Shown here piece by piece: positions 18,200 to 27,447 of a stretch of DNA of 64,000 bases. Every line of letters starts with the position of its first letter. Position 1 is the first letter of the stretch. This stretch comes from Terriglobia bacterium (GTDB lineage Bacteria > Acidobacteriota > Terriglobia > Bryobacterales > Bryobacteraceae). Where the stretch lies: contig JANYJA010000060.1 of assembly GCA_025358575.1 (NCBI GenBank), forward strand, positions 17,193-81,192, given 5' to 3'. Below the pieces are notes generated by a model. The model was not told the origin of the DNA. It did not search any database and saw only the letters and a list, made by a program, of their open reading frames with translations. The position numbers and the translations under genes were made by a program.

Positions 18200-18227
18200 G
18201 TGAAAGCGTTGTAAAACTTTAGTAAAA
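18200..18227 (-). promoter_or_regulatory. CpxR-like triple direct repeat, promoter of the propeller gene
   Basis: Plus-strand half-sites are GTGAAA (18200), GTAAAA (18211) and GTAAAA (18222), each 11 bases apart. Read toward the minus-strand gene, they are followed 9 bases later by GATAAT, a good -10 hexamer. That is the geometry of an OmpR/PhoB-type activator replacing a -35 box. The proximal half-site ends 63 bases before ATG 18136. Confidence 0.6.
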
Positions 18228-18275
18228 ACTATGGAGTTACTACTCCATACTCCGAAGCCAGGCACGAAAGACGGC

Positions 18276-18292
18276 TTTTACAAAGTTTTTAC
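18276..18292 (+). promoter_or_regulatory. CpxR-like direct repeat upstream of the di-haem cytochrome
   Basis: TTTTAC at 18276 and again at 18287, period 11, both facing the plus-strand cytochrome gene. It shares the divergent intergenic region with the triple repeat at 18200. Confidence 0.55.
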
Positions 18293-18392
18293 AAGATAAC
18301 TGCAACCGGCATTAGTGGGATCGCTACTCTTACCTATAGCAAATGCACTTCCTACGTTTTGTGCCGTGCTAATAGTCGTGCGGATACAGAGG

Positions 18393-19529
18393 ATGGACCT
18401 TACGCATAAGGATGCGCCTAAATGCGAACGGCTAGTCGCGATATTCTTGTTAGCCGTTTCGTTGTCAGCACAGACTGTGGGGCCAGAAGACCGCCGGGTT
18501 ACGGCCGTGCAAGGCGTAAGCTGGCTCAGTCATCTCCACCGAACCTTCAATGAGACCAGTATGGGCAGGACGGGGCATTTAGGACCACCTCCGCCGCTGC
18601 CGGGACAATCGCTTCATCGCTGGCAACCGAAGCCGTCCACGGGCTTCGCAAGGCCTCTACTGGTTTTTGATGGTGCGGACTTGTTTCGTATCAACTGTCA
18701 GGGATGCCACCGCGATTCTGGTCTCGGCGCGCCCCCGGAAATCAACTCGGTCATCGATCCAGTCCGTGCCACTTCCGTCGCGCTTATCAGGGAACGGATG
18801 AAGAAGGCGCATCAAGACATGAGCGCGGCGGATATAGCCGAGCTTGCCAAACAGTCCAAAACTCTCTTGCTGCAAAGGCTCCGGAACGGGGGCGATAACA
18901 TGCCGCCGCCCATCTTGAGCGAATTAGAAATCGGCTCGGTTTTCGCCTATCTGGAACAACTATCCGGTGTGCCAAGTGCTGAAAAAAGACAAATAGCAGT
19001 CAAGGAATCTGCGTCCCGTCTGGGCGAGCAAATCGTAAAGGCTAACTGTCACACCTGTCACAACGCGACCGGGGCCAATCCCGACCCTCAACAGCTATTA
19101 GACGGCGCGATTCCACCGCTCAGCACCCTAACCGCGCGCGTGAACCAGACCGAGTTTATCCGCAAAGTGGTGGACGGCGCCCCTATCGCCATGGGAATGC
19201 CCCCAATGTCTTACCGAGGCAGAATGCCAGTGTTTGTCCACCTGAGCGAGGAGGAAGTCAGCGCGGCGTACCAATACCTGGTGCTGTACCCGCCAGTGCC
19301 CAATCCCATGAGTTGGACCGGATATAACCCAGCCAAGACGCCGGAGCCCAGGCTAGAATCCTCGTCCCCAGCGATTGTCCGTGAGCCGGCTGAACACAGT
19401 CCCGCAGCGCTTCCGCGAAGGGCGCCCTTGCCATCGTCCCACCCGCGACCTGCATCTAGTGAAAAGCCAACTGAGACCATAGTGACCCAAGCGAGGTCAT
19501 CTCGCTGGGGTGACCGGCTTCGGCGATAA
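18393..19529 (+). CDS. Exported di-haem cytochrome c
   Basis: I chose ATG 18393 because it gives a signal peptide (MDLTHKDAPKCERLVAIFLL...SLSAQ). The frame is open back to GTG 18315 and the ribosome site is poor, so the start is uncertain. The ~378-residue protein has two haem-c sites, CQGCH and CHTCH, with likely Met ligands in DNMPPPI and GMPPMSYRGRM. The architecture is two cytochrome-c domains and a Pro/Ser-rich, disordered C-terminus. It should pass electrons in the periplasm; the partner is not identifiable. Its neighbours are the broken propeller, cupredoxin and cytochrome/porin genes. Confidence 0.8.
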   Translation: MDLTHKDAPKCERLVAIFLLAVSLSAQTVGPEDRRVTAVQGVSWLSHLHRTFNETSMGRTGHLGPPPPLPGQSLHRWQPKPSTGFARPLLVFDGADLFRINCQGCHRDSGLGAPPEINSVIDPVRATSVALIRERMKKAHQDMSAADIAELAKQSKTLLLQRLRNGGDNMPPPILSELEIGSVFAYLEQLSGVPSAEKRQIAVKESASRLGEQIVKANCHTCHNATGANPDPQQLLDGAIPPLSTLTARVNQTEFIRKVVDGAPIAMGMPPMSYRGRMPVFVHLSEEEVSAAYQYLVLYPPVPNPMSWTGYNPAKTPEPRLESSSPAIVREPAEHSPAALPRRAPLPSSHPRPASSEKPTETIVTQARSSRWGDRLRR

Positions 19530-19545
19530 GAGCCCTGACGATGAT

Positions 19546-20802
19546 TCAAGGCCGTTCGGTGCTCTGTAAGTCCAGACTCACCCGTTCCCCATTGATTGAC
19601 ACAAAGCTTTGATTAATCAGTTGTTGGCCAGAACAGTCGTATTGCTCATAGCAAAGAAGGAACGCCGTCGGGAAAATGTACTCGACCGCTTCGGCGCTTG
19701 CACCCGCCGACCCCGCAAGCCTCACGGTGGTGCTGAAATCAATCCCATCGAAATCGGGGCGTGTTTTGAGAGTTGCGAGAATTGGCCGGATTAGATGCGC
19801 AACGTGCTCATCAAACGCTAGAGCGGCTATTCGATATTGAGAGCCCGGCTCGGTCTCTTTGAGAGTGGTTGTGATTGACAACTGCAGGTAGGTCCCCTTA
19901 TGAAACTCTATGAAAGCGGGTGGGGCGTAAGCGACGAAGTGAGCCTCTTTATCCAGTTCACTAACCAACCGATTCAACGCTTCCTGGCTTGAGCTTTGCC
20001 TTTTGCGGAGGATCTCCCGACTCCCAGCCTTTGGGGATTCTGGCGGTCCGGAGGACGCGAACCTCCGCGGGTCCTGCGGATCGGAAATCTCGGTAATACT
20101 TGCGTCTACCGCTGGTTTCGTGTTTAAGTGCAACGGAAGCGGTTGAGGTGTGTTTTCCGCGGTGATCTCGGCGTGTCCTCCCGGCCAGCCCGCTACCGGC
20201 TTCCCGTCGACAAATAACGTGTCCTGCATGAGTGCGGCCTGCCGCTCTCCGGCAGTGCCTGCCGAAATATAGAGAATAGCCGAGGGGCGCGACAAGATGA
20301 ATGCATCGTTTTCCGCATTCTCCGTGCTTACGCCCAATACTTTTTTTCGCACATGATGCGAAATCTCGAGTGAAAACGCCTGCAGCTTAGCCTCCCGCCC
20401 CAGAACTGGCACCGCCGCCTGTAAAATCGGCACCATAACGTCCTGCACGGTACGCAGCGCACGCTCTTCTTTGTCCATCAACTCCGCTGAGTAAGAAGCG
20501 TAGTAATTCGCTGTAATCTCGAGCACGGTCTGGTCGTGAAACTTATAAAATTGGATAGCTCGCTGATCCTTACTTTGCTTCTGTTGCTCGTTCAGATCCA
20601 GCGCGCGGCTAAAGTACAACCGATACGGAAATCGATGCGCCGAAAGGGCAGTCCCAACTGTCTTCAACTCCGCGAAGTGCGCTTCCTGCAAAGCGCGCAT
20701 ATCAAGGTTCCGGATCTCTGGCGGCGAAAGAACCTGCGCAAAAGTGCCCCCGGATAAGGCAGCGAAACAAATGGCTGCGCATGACACCCTAATTGTTTGC
20801 AT
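19546..20802 (-). CDS. Large secreted protein of unknown function
   Basis: This 418-residue protein has a signal peptide (MQTIRVSCAAICFAALSGGTFAQ) and no TM segment or recognised domain. The first half is helical (ELMDKEERALRTVQDVMVP). The second half contains mixed strands (TYLQLSITTTLKETEPGSQY) and ends near CYEQYDCSGQQLINQSF, with a Cys pair. It is intact although the genes on both sides are broken, so it may still be under selection. Its upstream region (20803-20864) shows no GTAAA box. Confidence 0.72.
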   Translation of the reverse strand: MQTIRVSCAAICFAALSGGTFAQVLSPPEIRNLDMRALQEAHFAELKTVGTALSAHRFPYRLYFSRALDLNEQQKQSKDQRAIQFYKFHDQTVLEITANYYASYSAELMDKEERALRTVQDVMVPILQAAVPVLGREAKLQAFSLEISHHVRKKVLGVSTENAENDAFILSRPSAILYISAGTAGERQAALMQDTLFVDGKPVAGWPGGHAEITAENTPQPLPLHLNTKPAVDASITEISDPQDPRRFASSGPPESPKAGSREILRKRQSSSQEALNRLVSELDKEAHFVAYAPPAFIEFHKGTYLQLSITTTLKETEPGSQYRIAALAFDEHVAHLIRPILATLKTRPDFDGIDFSTTVRLAGSAGASAEAVEYIFPTAFLLCYEQYDCSGQQLINQSFVSINGERVSLDLQSTERP

Positions 20803-20864
20803 GGATCGATACCTTTCGGACGAAGTGGGACTGGGAATCGGAAGACCCCGATTGACGCGGTCGG

Positions 20865-21472
20865 CTACTTCGACAAAGTGAAGTCAAGTGCTGCGTCGCC
20901 CGTTACCTTCAGGGATTTGGATTGCACCTTCATGCCTTCGTGCCATGCCGAAGCCGTGTATTGACCATCTGGCAGGTTCGGAATCTTATAAGTTCCGTCT
21001 GCCTCGGTAGAGCGGAATATGGTGTCGGAGCTACGAGAACGTACGCCGACATCTCCGCGTGGACGTTACAAAGAAGGGGCACGACGCCGGGACTATCGAA
21101 CTTAAACTCCCGCTTTTGTCCAGAAGGCCACGTCCCGAGATTGTGGCCCATTTTCTTGTTGCCGCCTACCGACGGCCAGAAGATGCTGTGGGCCACTTTG
21201 TCGCTGTTCAGAAACTCCACACCCGTGCCGACTGAAACCGCAATAATGTGCGGCCGAAAGAGCAGATCTTTTTGATTTACCATAACTTTTTCGGTCGGCG
21301 CCGGAAAGCTCTTGCCGGGGACCGCTCCAATGTAGACTAATGAAACTCCCTGGGTGCCTGCTACCTTTCCGGAAAGCGCGCTGGCATGTAACTCGGATGC
21401 CTGAATCAGCGCACAGGCGAGCAAAACCGTTGTGACGACTTTTACCTGGGTGTGCTTTAATTGATAAGTCAC
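20865..21472 (-). pseudogene. Frameshifted cupredoxin (plastocyanin-like) gene
   Basis: The N-terminal part has a signal peptide (QVKVVTTVLLACALIQASEL) and a blue-copper-like fold. A ligand His is in DKVAHSIFW, and Cys and His are in LLCNVHAEMSAYVLV. After PTPYSALP near 21015 a one-base shift makes the uninterrupted frame run to 20930 with nonsense sequence. In the next frame the expected ending appears: EADGTYKIPNLPDGQYTASA, then WHEGMKVQSKSLKVTGDAAL, with TAG at 20865-20867. It would have been a periplasmic copper electron carrier. A sequencing error cannot be excluded, but neighbouring genes also show lesions. Confidence 0.75.
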
Positions 21473-21490
21473 TATAAATCCTTTCGATTT

Positions 21491-23128
21491 TTAGTACACA
21501 AATTCGAGCCCGACTAGCGCCGTGTTTACTCGGAACGAGCTGAGGGCAGGGGCGGCTCCTGTCCACGGGATCGGTGAAGACAGTGGCCGTTTGTTTAGGA
21601 CGAAACTGGTACTCAAATGAGGCTTTGATATTCGGGTGAATCAAAAAATGCACGCCGGGGGTAGAGCGATTCCGCTGCGAACGTAAGGGTCCAAAGAAAG
21701 GCGTGCCGCTGGCTAAAGCGAGGCTATTAACGCGATCCGCGCTGGAATGCGCGCCGTCCCACCGCCCAATCGCATAATCCAGGGAAGAACCAAGAAATCC
21801 GCCATTGAATTTTGCCGGAACGCTTGAGACGAAACGCACCGGCGCGGGGCTGCTGAGCCAATAGGCAGCGAGATCAGCATGCCATTTTGATCGATCGGCA
21901 GTAGGTTGTTGTCGCGGCCATACATGTAGACTCCAAACAGGTTTAAGGTTCGATAGTTAAAGCTAAAGTCTCCACCGGCCCGGTAATAGGGTTCACGCGC
22001 ATAGACCAGCCGGGTATCGCCTCCGGATACCGAAGCGAGAAAGCTCTGTTGCGATTTTCCGCGCAGGTAAAACGTGCCGGCATTTAGATACGTATGATCG
22101 TGGGGACCGGTCGTCCCCGCGGCCTGAATGGCATTCCGGCTCTCAGAATCGCGCTCCAGGTTGAACCGGTACGAGAAACGAGCGTATACGTCATTAAGAC
22201 TAGAATGCGAGCCGAATCCGACCCCGCCGTTCGATCCACCAGTTGCCGAGGGTACAAAGGGGCTGGTGTTGTTGGTCTGACTCAACCCGCTGGTATTTTG
22301 GTTCAGAATGGCGACTGAATAGCGGTAGCCCCCGTACGTGTGTCCACCGCTCAGCTCAACCCCTTTGCCCGCGCCTGCAAAAGTGAATTGGTTGGACACG
22401 TTCTGCTGATTCGCAAGCATGGAGTTGATTGCGCCGATGTTGCTTTGCGAGTAAATGTCGTAGGGGCTCAAATTGATGCTGCGCGCCTGCGTAAATGGCA
22501 GATCAAGTTCGAACTGCCCTGAGCGGAGGCTCAGCGAGTCTTTGGGTAGTTTCAAAAATCGGCCGATGTTTACGAAACGCAGATATGCGACTCCCAAGCC
22601 CCCAGCGGCGTTCGAGCCGCCCACGCTGATGTCATCATCTATCCAAAACGCGATATCGCCGCCGAAATTGCCGGCCGTGAAGATGCTAAAGAATCCGGTT
22701 TAAAAATCGGTACGCGGGATGATCTGAGGCAGCGCGCCGGGTGCAGCCAACGCATTGAACCGGTTTCGGTTATTGCCCGTCAGTTGAAAAAAGCTATTCA
22801 TGCGCAGGCCGATTGGCGGCATTCCGGGAATCTGGCCTGGCCATACGCTGCGCGGCCAAACCTCTTTTTGAGCCGCACTTCCCAGCAACGTTGGCGCTAT
22901 CTTCATAAAAATCTCATCATCTTTCGGGATCTTGAAGCCAGTGTCCTTGAATGGCTTCCCGAAATCGTTCAAGTTAGGAAAATCCACGTGACAAGTGCTG
23001 CACGACGTTTGATATTGGCGCGCGAACGCGGGAATCGACTATGTTCTCATCGGCACGTATAACAGAAAAATGGCAATGATCACGACTGGTCCCGGAATAT
23101 AAACTCGCTGGCAGCTAGTGGCCCTCAT
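21491..23128 (-). pseudogene. Broken outer-membrane porin-like protein with N-terminal haem-c motif
   Basis: The start is ATG 23128, with AAGGAAG eight bases upstream. The reconstructed order is a signal anchor (VVIIAIFLLYVPMRT), an in-frame TAG, then IPAFARQYQTSCSTCHVDFP with a CSTCH haem-c site. PGMPPIGLRMNSFFQLTG follows, then an in-frame TAA where a Glu codon is expected (TDF*TGFF). A long beta-barrel-like region follows (NIGRFLKLPKD, LNAGTFYLRGK). Frameshifts lie near 21840 and 21515, and the last frame ends FRVNTALVGLEFVY at TAA 21491-21493. With two stops and two shifts it is clearly dead. The intact protein may have linked haem to the outer membrane. Confidence 0.8.
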
Positions 23129-23190
23129 CGCCGTGTCTTCCTTTAAGAACAACCGTAGTTCGCACAAAGGTTGGGAGTCGTTAATATCAT

Positions 23191-23207
23191 GTAAAAGCAT
23201 TGTAAAA
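23191..23207 (-). promoter_or_regulatory. CpxR-like direct repeat upstream of the cytochrome/porin-like gene
   Basis: GTAAAA at 23191 and 23202 on the plus strand, period 11. It faces the minus-strand gene and ends 62 bases before its start codon at 23128. Confidence 0.6.
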
Positions 23208-23266
23208 GGCGGCTTACCGCGCACGACGGCACATGTCCGTCAGTAACTCTCACCTTGATCGTTGGC

Positions 23267-23368
23267 TTAGTGTCTGCGAAAGTGCGAGACAGTTATGTAT
23301 AACCCCCACGCGATTGCGAACGAGATCACAAGAAATAGTGAAATAGCGAACATCACGGAAGCGAACAT
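23267..23368 (-). CDS. 33-residue single-helix membrane protein
   Basis: ATG 23368 to TAA 23267. GAGGG lies seven bases before the ATG. The product starts MFASVMFAISLFLVISFAIA and ends GLYITVSHFRRH, a single TM helix with a basic C-terminus, like accessory subunits of respiratory or transport complexes. I cannot name a family. A GTAAA-type box lies 57 bases upstream, matching the spacing at neighbouring genes, and this supports expression. It is too short for most gene finders. Confidence 0.55.
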   Translation of the reverse strand: MFASVMFAISLFLVISFAIAWGLYITVSHFRRH

Positions 23369-23542
23369 GGATCAGCCCTCAGAGCTGATCATACGAAGGA
23401 TGGGCATGGAAGTAGTCTCTAACCTGTAAAAACCTCGTAAACATTGCGGTTATCCGCAAACTTACAGAAGGTGTGACAGAACGAAGGTGTAAAATTGCTG
23501 CACTGGCAACTGGAAATCAATGCGCGGAATAAAATGCGGTAA
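23369..23542. other. Divergent-side spacer holding a CpxR-like box
   Basis: No gene is seen here. It carries the direct repeat at 23426-23442 and separates the small membrane ORF from the LigT-like gene's 3' end. AGCTCTGAGGGCTGAT near 23373-23388 (minus strand) forms a small imperfect hairpin around the ribosome site of the 33-residue ORF. Confidence 0.4.
23426..23442 (-). promoter_or_regulatory. CpxR-like direct repeat upstream of the 33-residue ORF
   Basis: GTAAAA at 23426 and GTAAAC at 23437 on the plus strand, period 11, 57 bases before ATG 23368. Confidence 0.55.
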
Positions 23543-24106
23543 TCAGCGCAAACTCGGAGTGGGAAGCGGAAAGTCGGCTAGATCCCTCCACTGATTCTCG
23601 CCCTGATTTTGGACCAACGCCAAAGTATCCACACGAAAAGTCCGCGGACCGGTATAGCTCGCCCATCGACGCTTAGCTATTTCCAGAGCTTCCGCTACTT
23701 CGCTTTCTTCCAGATGCTGCGCGACGGTGATGTGCGGATGGTACTCGAAAGGTCCCTGATACCGAACGCATTTTTGATTCAGAGCACGGTACAACTCGCG
23801 GAGTGAATGCGCGCCCTTCGCGATGCTGATATAAATGACGTGGGATTTTTGAAAAACTTCAACTTCGCCAAGGGTGATTTCGAACGCTGGGAAATCGGTC
23901 ACGCCTTGCCGGATCTCCGCCGCCACCCGCTCCGGCTCGACCTTCACCGGGCGAGGCGGCAAAAGCGTCACGTGGGCGTGCGGGTTGCAATTAGGCGAAA
24001 GCTCCAGCCGCAGGTCATCCAGGAAAACCGCGAGCGTTTTCGGCAGGTAACTGACCAGAGCAAAATGATTTAAAAAATCCGACCCGTTCGACGAACAGCC
24101 CATCAC
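23543..24106 (-). CDS. 2'-5' RNA ligase/cyclic phosphodiesterase family protein (LigT-like)
   Basis: This 187-residue 2H phosphoesterase has two HxTx catalytic motifs, HAHVTLLPP (His at ~43) and HPHITVAQ (His at ~124), at the spacing expected of the two-lobed fold. Members join or hydrolyse 2'-5' phosphodiester bonds or cyclic phosphates in RNA; the real substrate is unknown. The start at 24106 gives a Ser/Asn-rich leader before FALVSYLPKTL, where homologues usually begin, so the true start may be slightly downstream. Confidence 0.85.
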   Translation of the reverse strand: MMGCSSNGSDFLNHFALVSYLPKTLAVFLDDLRLELSPNCNPHAHVTLLPPRPVKVEPERVAAEIRQGVTDFPAFEITLGEVEVFQKSHVIYISIAKGAHSLRELYRALNQKCVRYQGPFEYHPHITVAQHLEESEVAEALEIAKRRWASYTGPRTFRVDTLALVQNQGENQWRDLADFPLPTPSLR

Positions 24107-24189
24107 CGTCCCCGATTGTAGCGCGAATCTACTAGAAACGTGAAGCGAAACTGGGTTGCGCTAATCTAAGATTTGTATACGGTCGATAG

Positions 24190-24645
24190 ATGAAGAAATG
24201 GCTAAAAAGGATTCTGCTCACGGATTTGTGGCGCGGAATGCGCGTTACATTTCGGAACCAAAAGCCGAGTCTGATTTACACCGAACAGTATCCGGCGGAG
24301 AGACCGCATGTCGCCGAGCGGTACCGCGGGGCACCCCGGCTCAATATCCATCCGGAGAACGGCGAGACTTTGTGTATCTCTTGCAATTTGTGTGCTTTAA
24401 TCTGCCCCGAGAATCTGATCGTGGTGATCAGCGAGCGTAACGAAAAGACGCGGCACAAGGAGTTGATCCAGTTCACATACGACCTCTCGCGCTGTATGTT
24501 CTGCGGCCTGTGTGAAGACGCCTGCCCGGTGGATGCGCTGGAGTTGACGCAGGATTTCGAAATGGCCAGCTTCACGCGCGAAGGCCAGATTTGGGACCGG
24601 CAGATGCTCGAAGAAGGCCCGCTGCCTCGCGAGTACTCCAGTTAA
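24190..24645 (+). CDS. nuoI: NADH-quinone oxidoreductase subunit I
   Basis: This 151-residue complex I subunit carries two 4Fe-4S clusters in the peripheral arm (N6a and N6b). Both motifs are complete: CISCNLCALICP and CMFCGLCEDACP. The amphipathic N-terminus (MKKWLKRILLTDLWRGMRVT) sits on the membrane. It is the first gene of a tight nuoIJKLMNH run. nuoH, normally just upstream of nuoI, is instead at the end. nuoA-G are not in the window. Confidence 0.95.
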   Translation: MKKWLKRILLTDLWRGMRVTFRNQKPSLIYTEQYPAERPHVAERYRGAPRLNIHPENGETLCISCNLCALICPENLIVVISERNEKTRHKELIQFTYDLSRCMFCGLCEDACPVDALELTQDFEMASFTREGQIWDRQMLEEGPLPREYSS

Positions 24646-24667
24646 GTTCGATCTCATAGATAATCTA

Positions 24668-25174
24668 GTGTTGGACGTTTTCTTTTTCTATGCCTTTGCG
24701 GCGCTGGTGCTGGGCGGCGCGCTGCTAACGGTGACGCTGCGCAACACCGTGCATTGCGCCATCAGCCTGATCGCTTCGCTTTCGGGAGTGGCGGGAATTT
24801 TCCTACTGCAAAAGGCTGAATTTCTGTTTGCCGTGCAAATCATCGTCTATGTTGGCGGGGTGATGGTGCTGTTCCTGTTCGTGATCATGCTGGTGAACCT
24901 GGACACGGCGGCGCGCGACCGGCAGTTCAACCGGCAATGGATCGCGGCGGTGGCCTGCGTTTTGGCGATTGGCGCTGAGGGGGTTTATTTCGTGCGATCT
25001 GGGTCGGGCGCTTGGACGTTTGCGGCACCGTCGGAGTTTGCATTGAGCGCGGGGAATACGGAGGACATTGCGCGGATGTTGTTTTCCGAATACCTTGTGC
25101 CGTTTGAAATCGCGTCGGTGCTGCTGCTTGTCGCGGTGGTGGGATCGGTGCTGATGGCGCGGAGGGAAGCCTAG
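24668..25174 (+). CDS. nuoJ: NADH-quinone oxidoreductase subunit J
   Basis: This 168-residue membrane subunit starts with GTG 24668. Five hydrophobic helices are visible. The conserved third-helix segment (VQIIVYVGGVMVLFLFVIML) contains the pi-bulge region that takes part in coupling quinone reduction to proton pumping. It lies 22 bases after nuoI, and its stop touches the nuoK start (TAGATG). Confidence 0.94.
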   Translation: MLDVFFFYAFAALVLGGALLTVTLRNTVHCAISLIASLSGVAGIFLLQKAEFLFAVQIIVYVGGVMVLFLFVIMLVNLDTAARDRQFNRQWIAAVACVLAIGAEGVYFVRSGSGAWTFAAPSEFALSAGNTEDIARMLFSEYLVPFEIASVLLLVAVVGSVLMARREA

Positions 25175-25483
25175 ATGGCTCCCATCACGACGGGTCACTA
25201 TCTGGGGCTAAGTGCCGCGCTCCTGCTGATCGGCGTGGCGGGCGTTCTCACGCGGCGCAGCATCGTGGTCGTGCTAATGTCGATCGAGCTTATTTTGAAC
25301 GCCGTGAATATCAACCTGATTGCGTTTTCAAGCAACTCGCAGAACGTGCGGGGCCAGATTTTCGCGATGTTCATTATTGCCGATGCCGTTGCGGAAGCGG
25401 CCGTCGGCTTGGGAATTCTGATCGCGCTATTCCGGAATAAGGACACGGTTCTGGCCGACGAAGTGGACCTGCTGAAGTGGTAA
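25175..25483 (+). CDS. nuoK: NADH-quinone oxidoreductase subunit K
   Basis: This 102-residue protein has three helices. The two buried glutamates needed for proton transfer are visible, in SIELILNAVNINLIAF and in DAVAEAAVGLGI. The length is exactly that of the family. Its 3' end overlaps the nuoL start by 7 bases. Confidence 0.95.
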   Translation: MAPITTGHYLGLSAALLLIGVAGVLTRRSIVVVLMSIELILNAVNINLIAFSSNSQNVRGQIFAMFIIADAVAEAAVGLGILIALFRNKDTVLADEVDLLKW

Positions 25484-27447
25484 GCGCGCTCGACCAGTTG
25501 TGGATGATTCCGCTGTTTCCGCTTGTCGGGGCTGCGGAGGCTCTGCTGATGGCAATATTTGCTCGGGGGAGGTGGAAGCGGGCGGTCAGCGTGTTCTGTC
25601 CGGGGATGGTGCTGCTGTCTTTTGTGTGGTCGGCGGCAGCGGTGATGACGCTGTCGCATGAACCGGCGCGCGTGCATCAGGTGATTTTGGCGTCGTGGCT
25701 TCCGCCGATGGGCGCGGAATGGGGCATCTATCTCGATCCGTTGAGCGCGGTGATGATCCTGATCGTCACGGGTATCGGATTTTTGATTCATCTGTATTCG
25801 GTCGGATACATGGCGCACGAGAGCGGATACGCGCGGTACTTCGGCTGCCTGAATCTGTTCGTCTTCTTCATGCTCGTGCTGGTGCTGGCGAATAACTACG
25901 CGCTGCTCTTCGCGGGATGGGAGGGGGTGGGGCTTTGCAGTTACCTGCTGATCGGATTTTTCTATCGGAAGCACGCGGCGGCCGCGGCGGGGATGAAGGC
26001 GTTTATCGTGAACCGCGTGGGCGATGCGGGCTTGCTGCTGGCGATTTTCATGCTGTTCGCGACGTTCGGCACAATTCGTTTCGCGGACATAGTGAATGTT
26101 CCTGCAGGCGGCGTGACGGTGCTGGCGCTGCTGTTGTTTGCGGGAGCGGCCGGGAAATCGGCGCAGGTGCCGCTGCATGTTTGGCTGCCCGATGCGATGG
26201 AAGGGCCGACTCCGGTTTCGGCACTGATTCACGCGGCGACCATGGTCACGGCCGGCGTCTATTTGATTGCACGGTCAAGCGCGATTTTCGGCGTGTCACC
26301 CGAAGCATCGGCACTGGTAGCGGCGGTTGGAGCGTTCACGGCGATCTTCGCGGCCATGATTGCGCTGGTGCAGAACGATATCAAGAAGGTGCTGGCTTAT
26401 TCGACCATTAGCCAATTGGGCTATATGTTCCTGGCGCTTGGAACGGGCGCGTGGTGGGTCGCGATCTTCCATCTGTTCACGCATGCGTTTTTCAAAGCGC
26501 TGCTGTTCTTGGGCGCGGGTTCGGTGATTCACGCGCTTGATGGGGAGCAGGATCTGCGGCGTATGGGCGGGTTGAAGAAGACGCTGACGATCACGCACGC
26601 GACCATGTTCATTGCGGCGGTGGCGATCTCGGGGATTCCGGGACTGGCAGGGTTTTTTTCCAAGGATGCGATTCTCTCGGAAGCGTTTCGCGCCGGATCG
26701 ACGGCGTTATACGTGGTGGGTCTGGTGACGGCGGGGCTGACCGCGTTCTATATGTGGCGGCTGATGCATCTGGCGTTTTACGGAAAAAAGAGCGTCCCAA
26801 TTCATGCGCATGAGGGGCCGTGGACAATGCGCGTGCCGCTGATCGCCCTGGCTGCCGGGAGCTCGCTGGCGGGCTGGATCGGAGTTCCGGAGCAGTGGCA
26901 CACGCCTGCGCTCTTTCGAGCTTTTCCATTATGGATCGCGCCGGTATTTCACCAAGCGCTTCGTGAGCCTGCCGGAGATCCGAGGATGGAGTGGATACTC
27001 ATGGGCGCGTCGGCTGCTGTAGCGCTCGTCGGCGTCACACTGGCCCGCTACTTCTACCATCACCGGCCCGCAATGCCGGGTTCCTTCGAGCAATCGCTTA
27101 GGCCGCTGCACGGAATCTTGCTCAACAAGTGGTATGTGGACGAATTTTATGAGCGCGTGTTTGTAAGTGGATTGGCTAAGGGCGGCGGTCGCCTGCTAAG
27201 CCGCTTCGATACCGGCGTGGTCGATGGCGGCGTGAACGGAACGGCTTGGCTGACCCGCTTGTCGGGACGCATTTCAAAGTGGTGGGACGAGTGGGTGTTG
27301 GATGGCGGGATCACGCTCGGTGCTTATTTCGTCAAGCTGCTGAGCTACCCGGTGCGCGTGCTGCAGAACGGGCACCTGCAATCGTACGCACTCGTTTTTG
27401 CCATGGGAATGGTGGCGCTGTTCAGCGTCTACGTGTTCAGCCGATGA
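25477..27447 (+). CDS. nuoL: NADH-quinone oxidoreductase subunit L
   Basis: This 656-residue antiporter-like proton-pumping subunit starts with GTG 25477 inside nuoK. Characteristic blocks are WEGVGLCSYLLIGF (coupling Glu region), MEGPTPVSALIHAATMVTAG (Lys/His channel) and AYSTISQLGYMFLALG. The C-terminus includes the long lateral helix and a final TM helix (SYALVFAMGMVALFSVYVF). It overlaps nuoM as ATGA. Confidence 0.95.
   Translation: MVSALDQLWMIPLFPLVGAAEALLMAIFARGRWKRAVSVFCPGMVLLSFVWSAAAVMTLSHEPARVHQVILASWLPPMGAEWGIYLDPLSAVMILIVTGIGFLIHLYSVGYMAHESGYARYFGCLNLFVFFMLVLVLANNYALLFAGWEGVGLCSYLLIGFFYRKHAAAAAGMKAFIVNRVGDAGLLLAIFMLFATFGTIRFADIVNVPAGGVTVLALLLFAGAAGKSAQVPLHVWLPDAMEGPTPVSALIHAATMVTAGVYLIARSSAIFGVSPEASALVAAVGAFTAIFAAMIALVQNDIKKVLAYSTISQLGYMFLALGTGAWWVAIFHLFTHAFFKALLFLGAGSVIHALDGEQDLRRMGGLKKTLTITHATMFIAAVAISGIPGLAGFFSKDAILSEAFRAGSTALYVVGLVTAGLTAFYMWRLMHLAFYGKKSVPIHAHEGPWTMRVPLIALAAGSSLAGWIGVPEQWHTPALFRAFPLWIAPVFHQALREPAGDPRMEWILMGASAAVALVGVTLARYFYHHRPAMPGSFEQSLRPLHGILLNKWYVDEFYERVFVSGLAKGGGRLLSRFDTGVVDGGVNGTAWLTRLSGRISKWWDEWVLDGGITLGAYFVKLLSYPVRVLQNGHLQSYALVFAMGMVALFSVYVFSR

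Noticed and set aside
21102..21839. A separate 245-residue gene overlapping the cupredoxin
   Set aside because: Its first part is the shifted-frame continuation of the cytochrome/porin-like pseudogene and its second part is antisense-frame noise over the cupredoxin.
16713..23128. In-frame stop codons as evidence for recoding or an alternative genetic code
   Set aside because: All three stop codons occur within frames (TAG, TGA, TAA), frameshifts occur in the same genes, and housekeeping genes use stops normally; decay is the simpler explanation.
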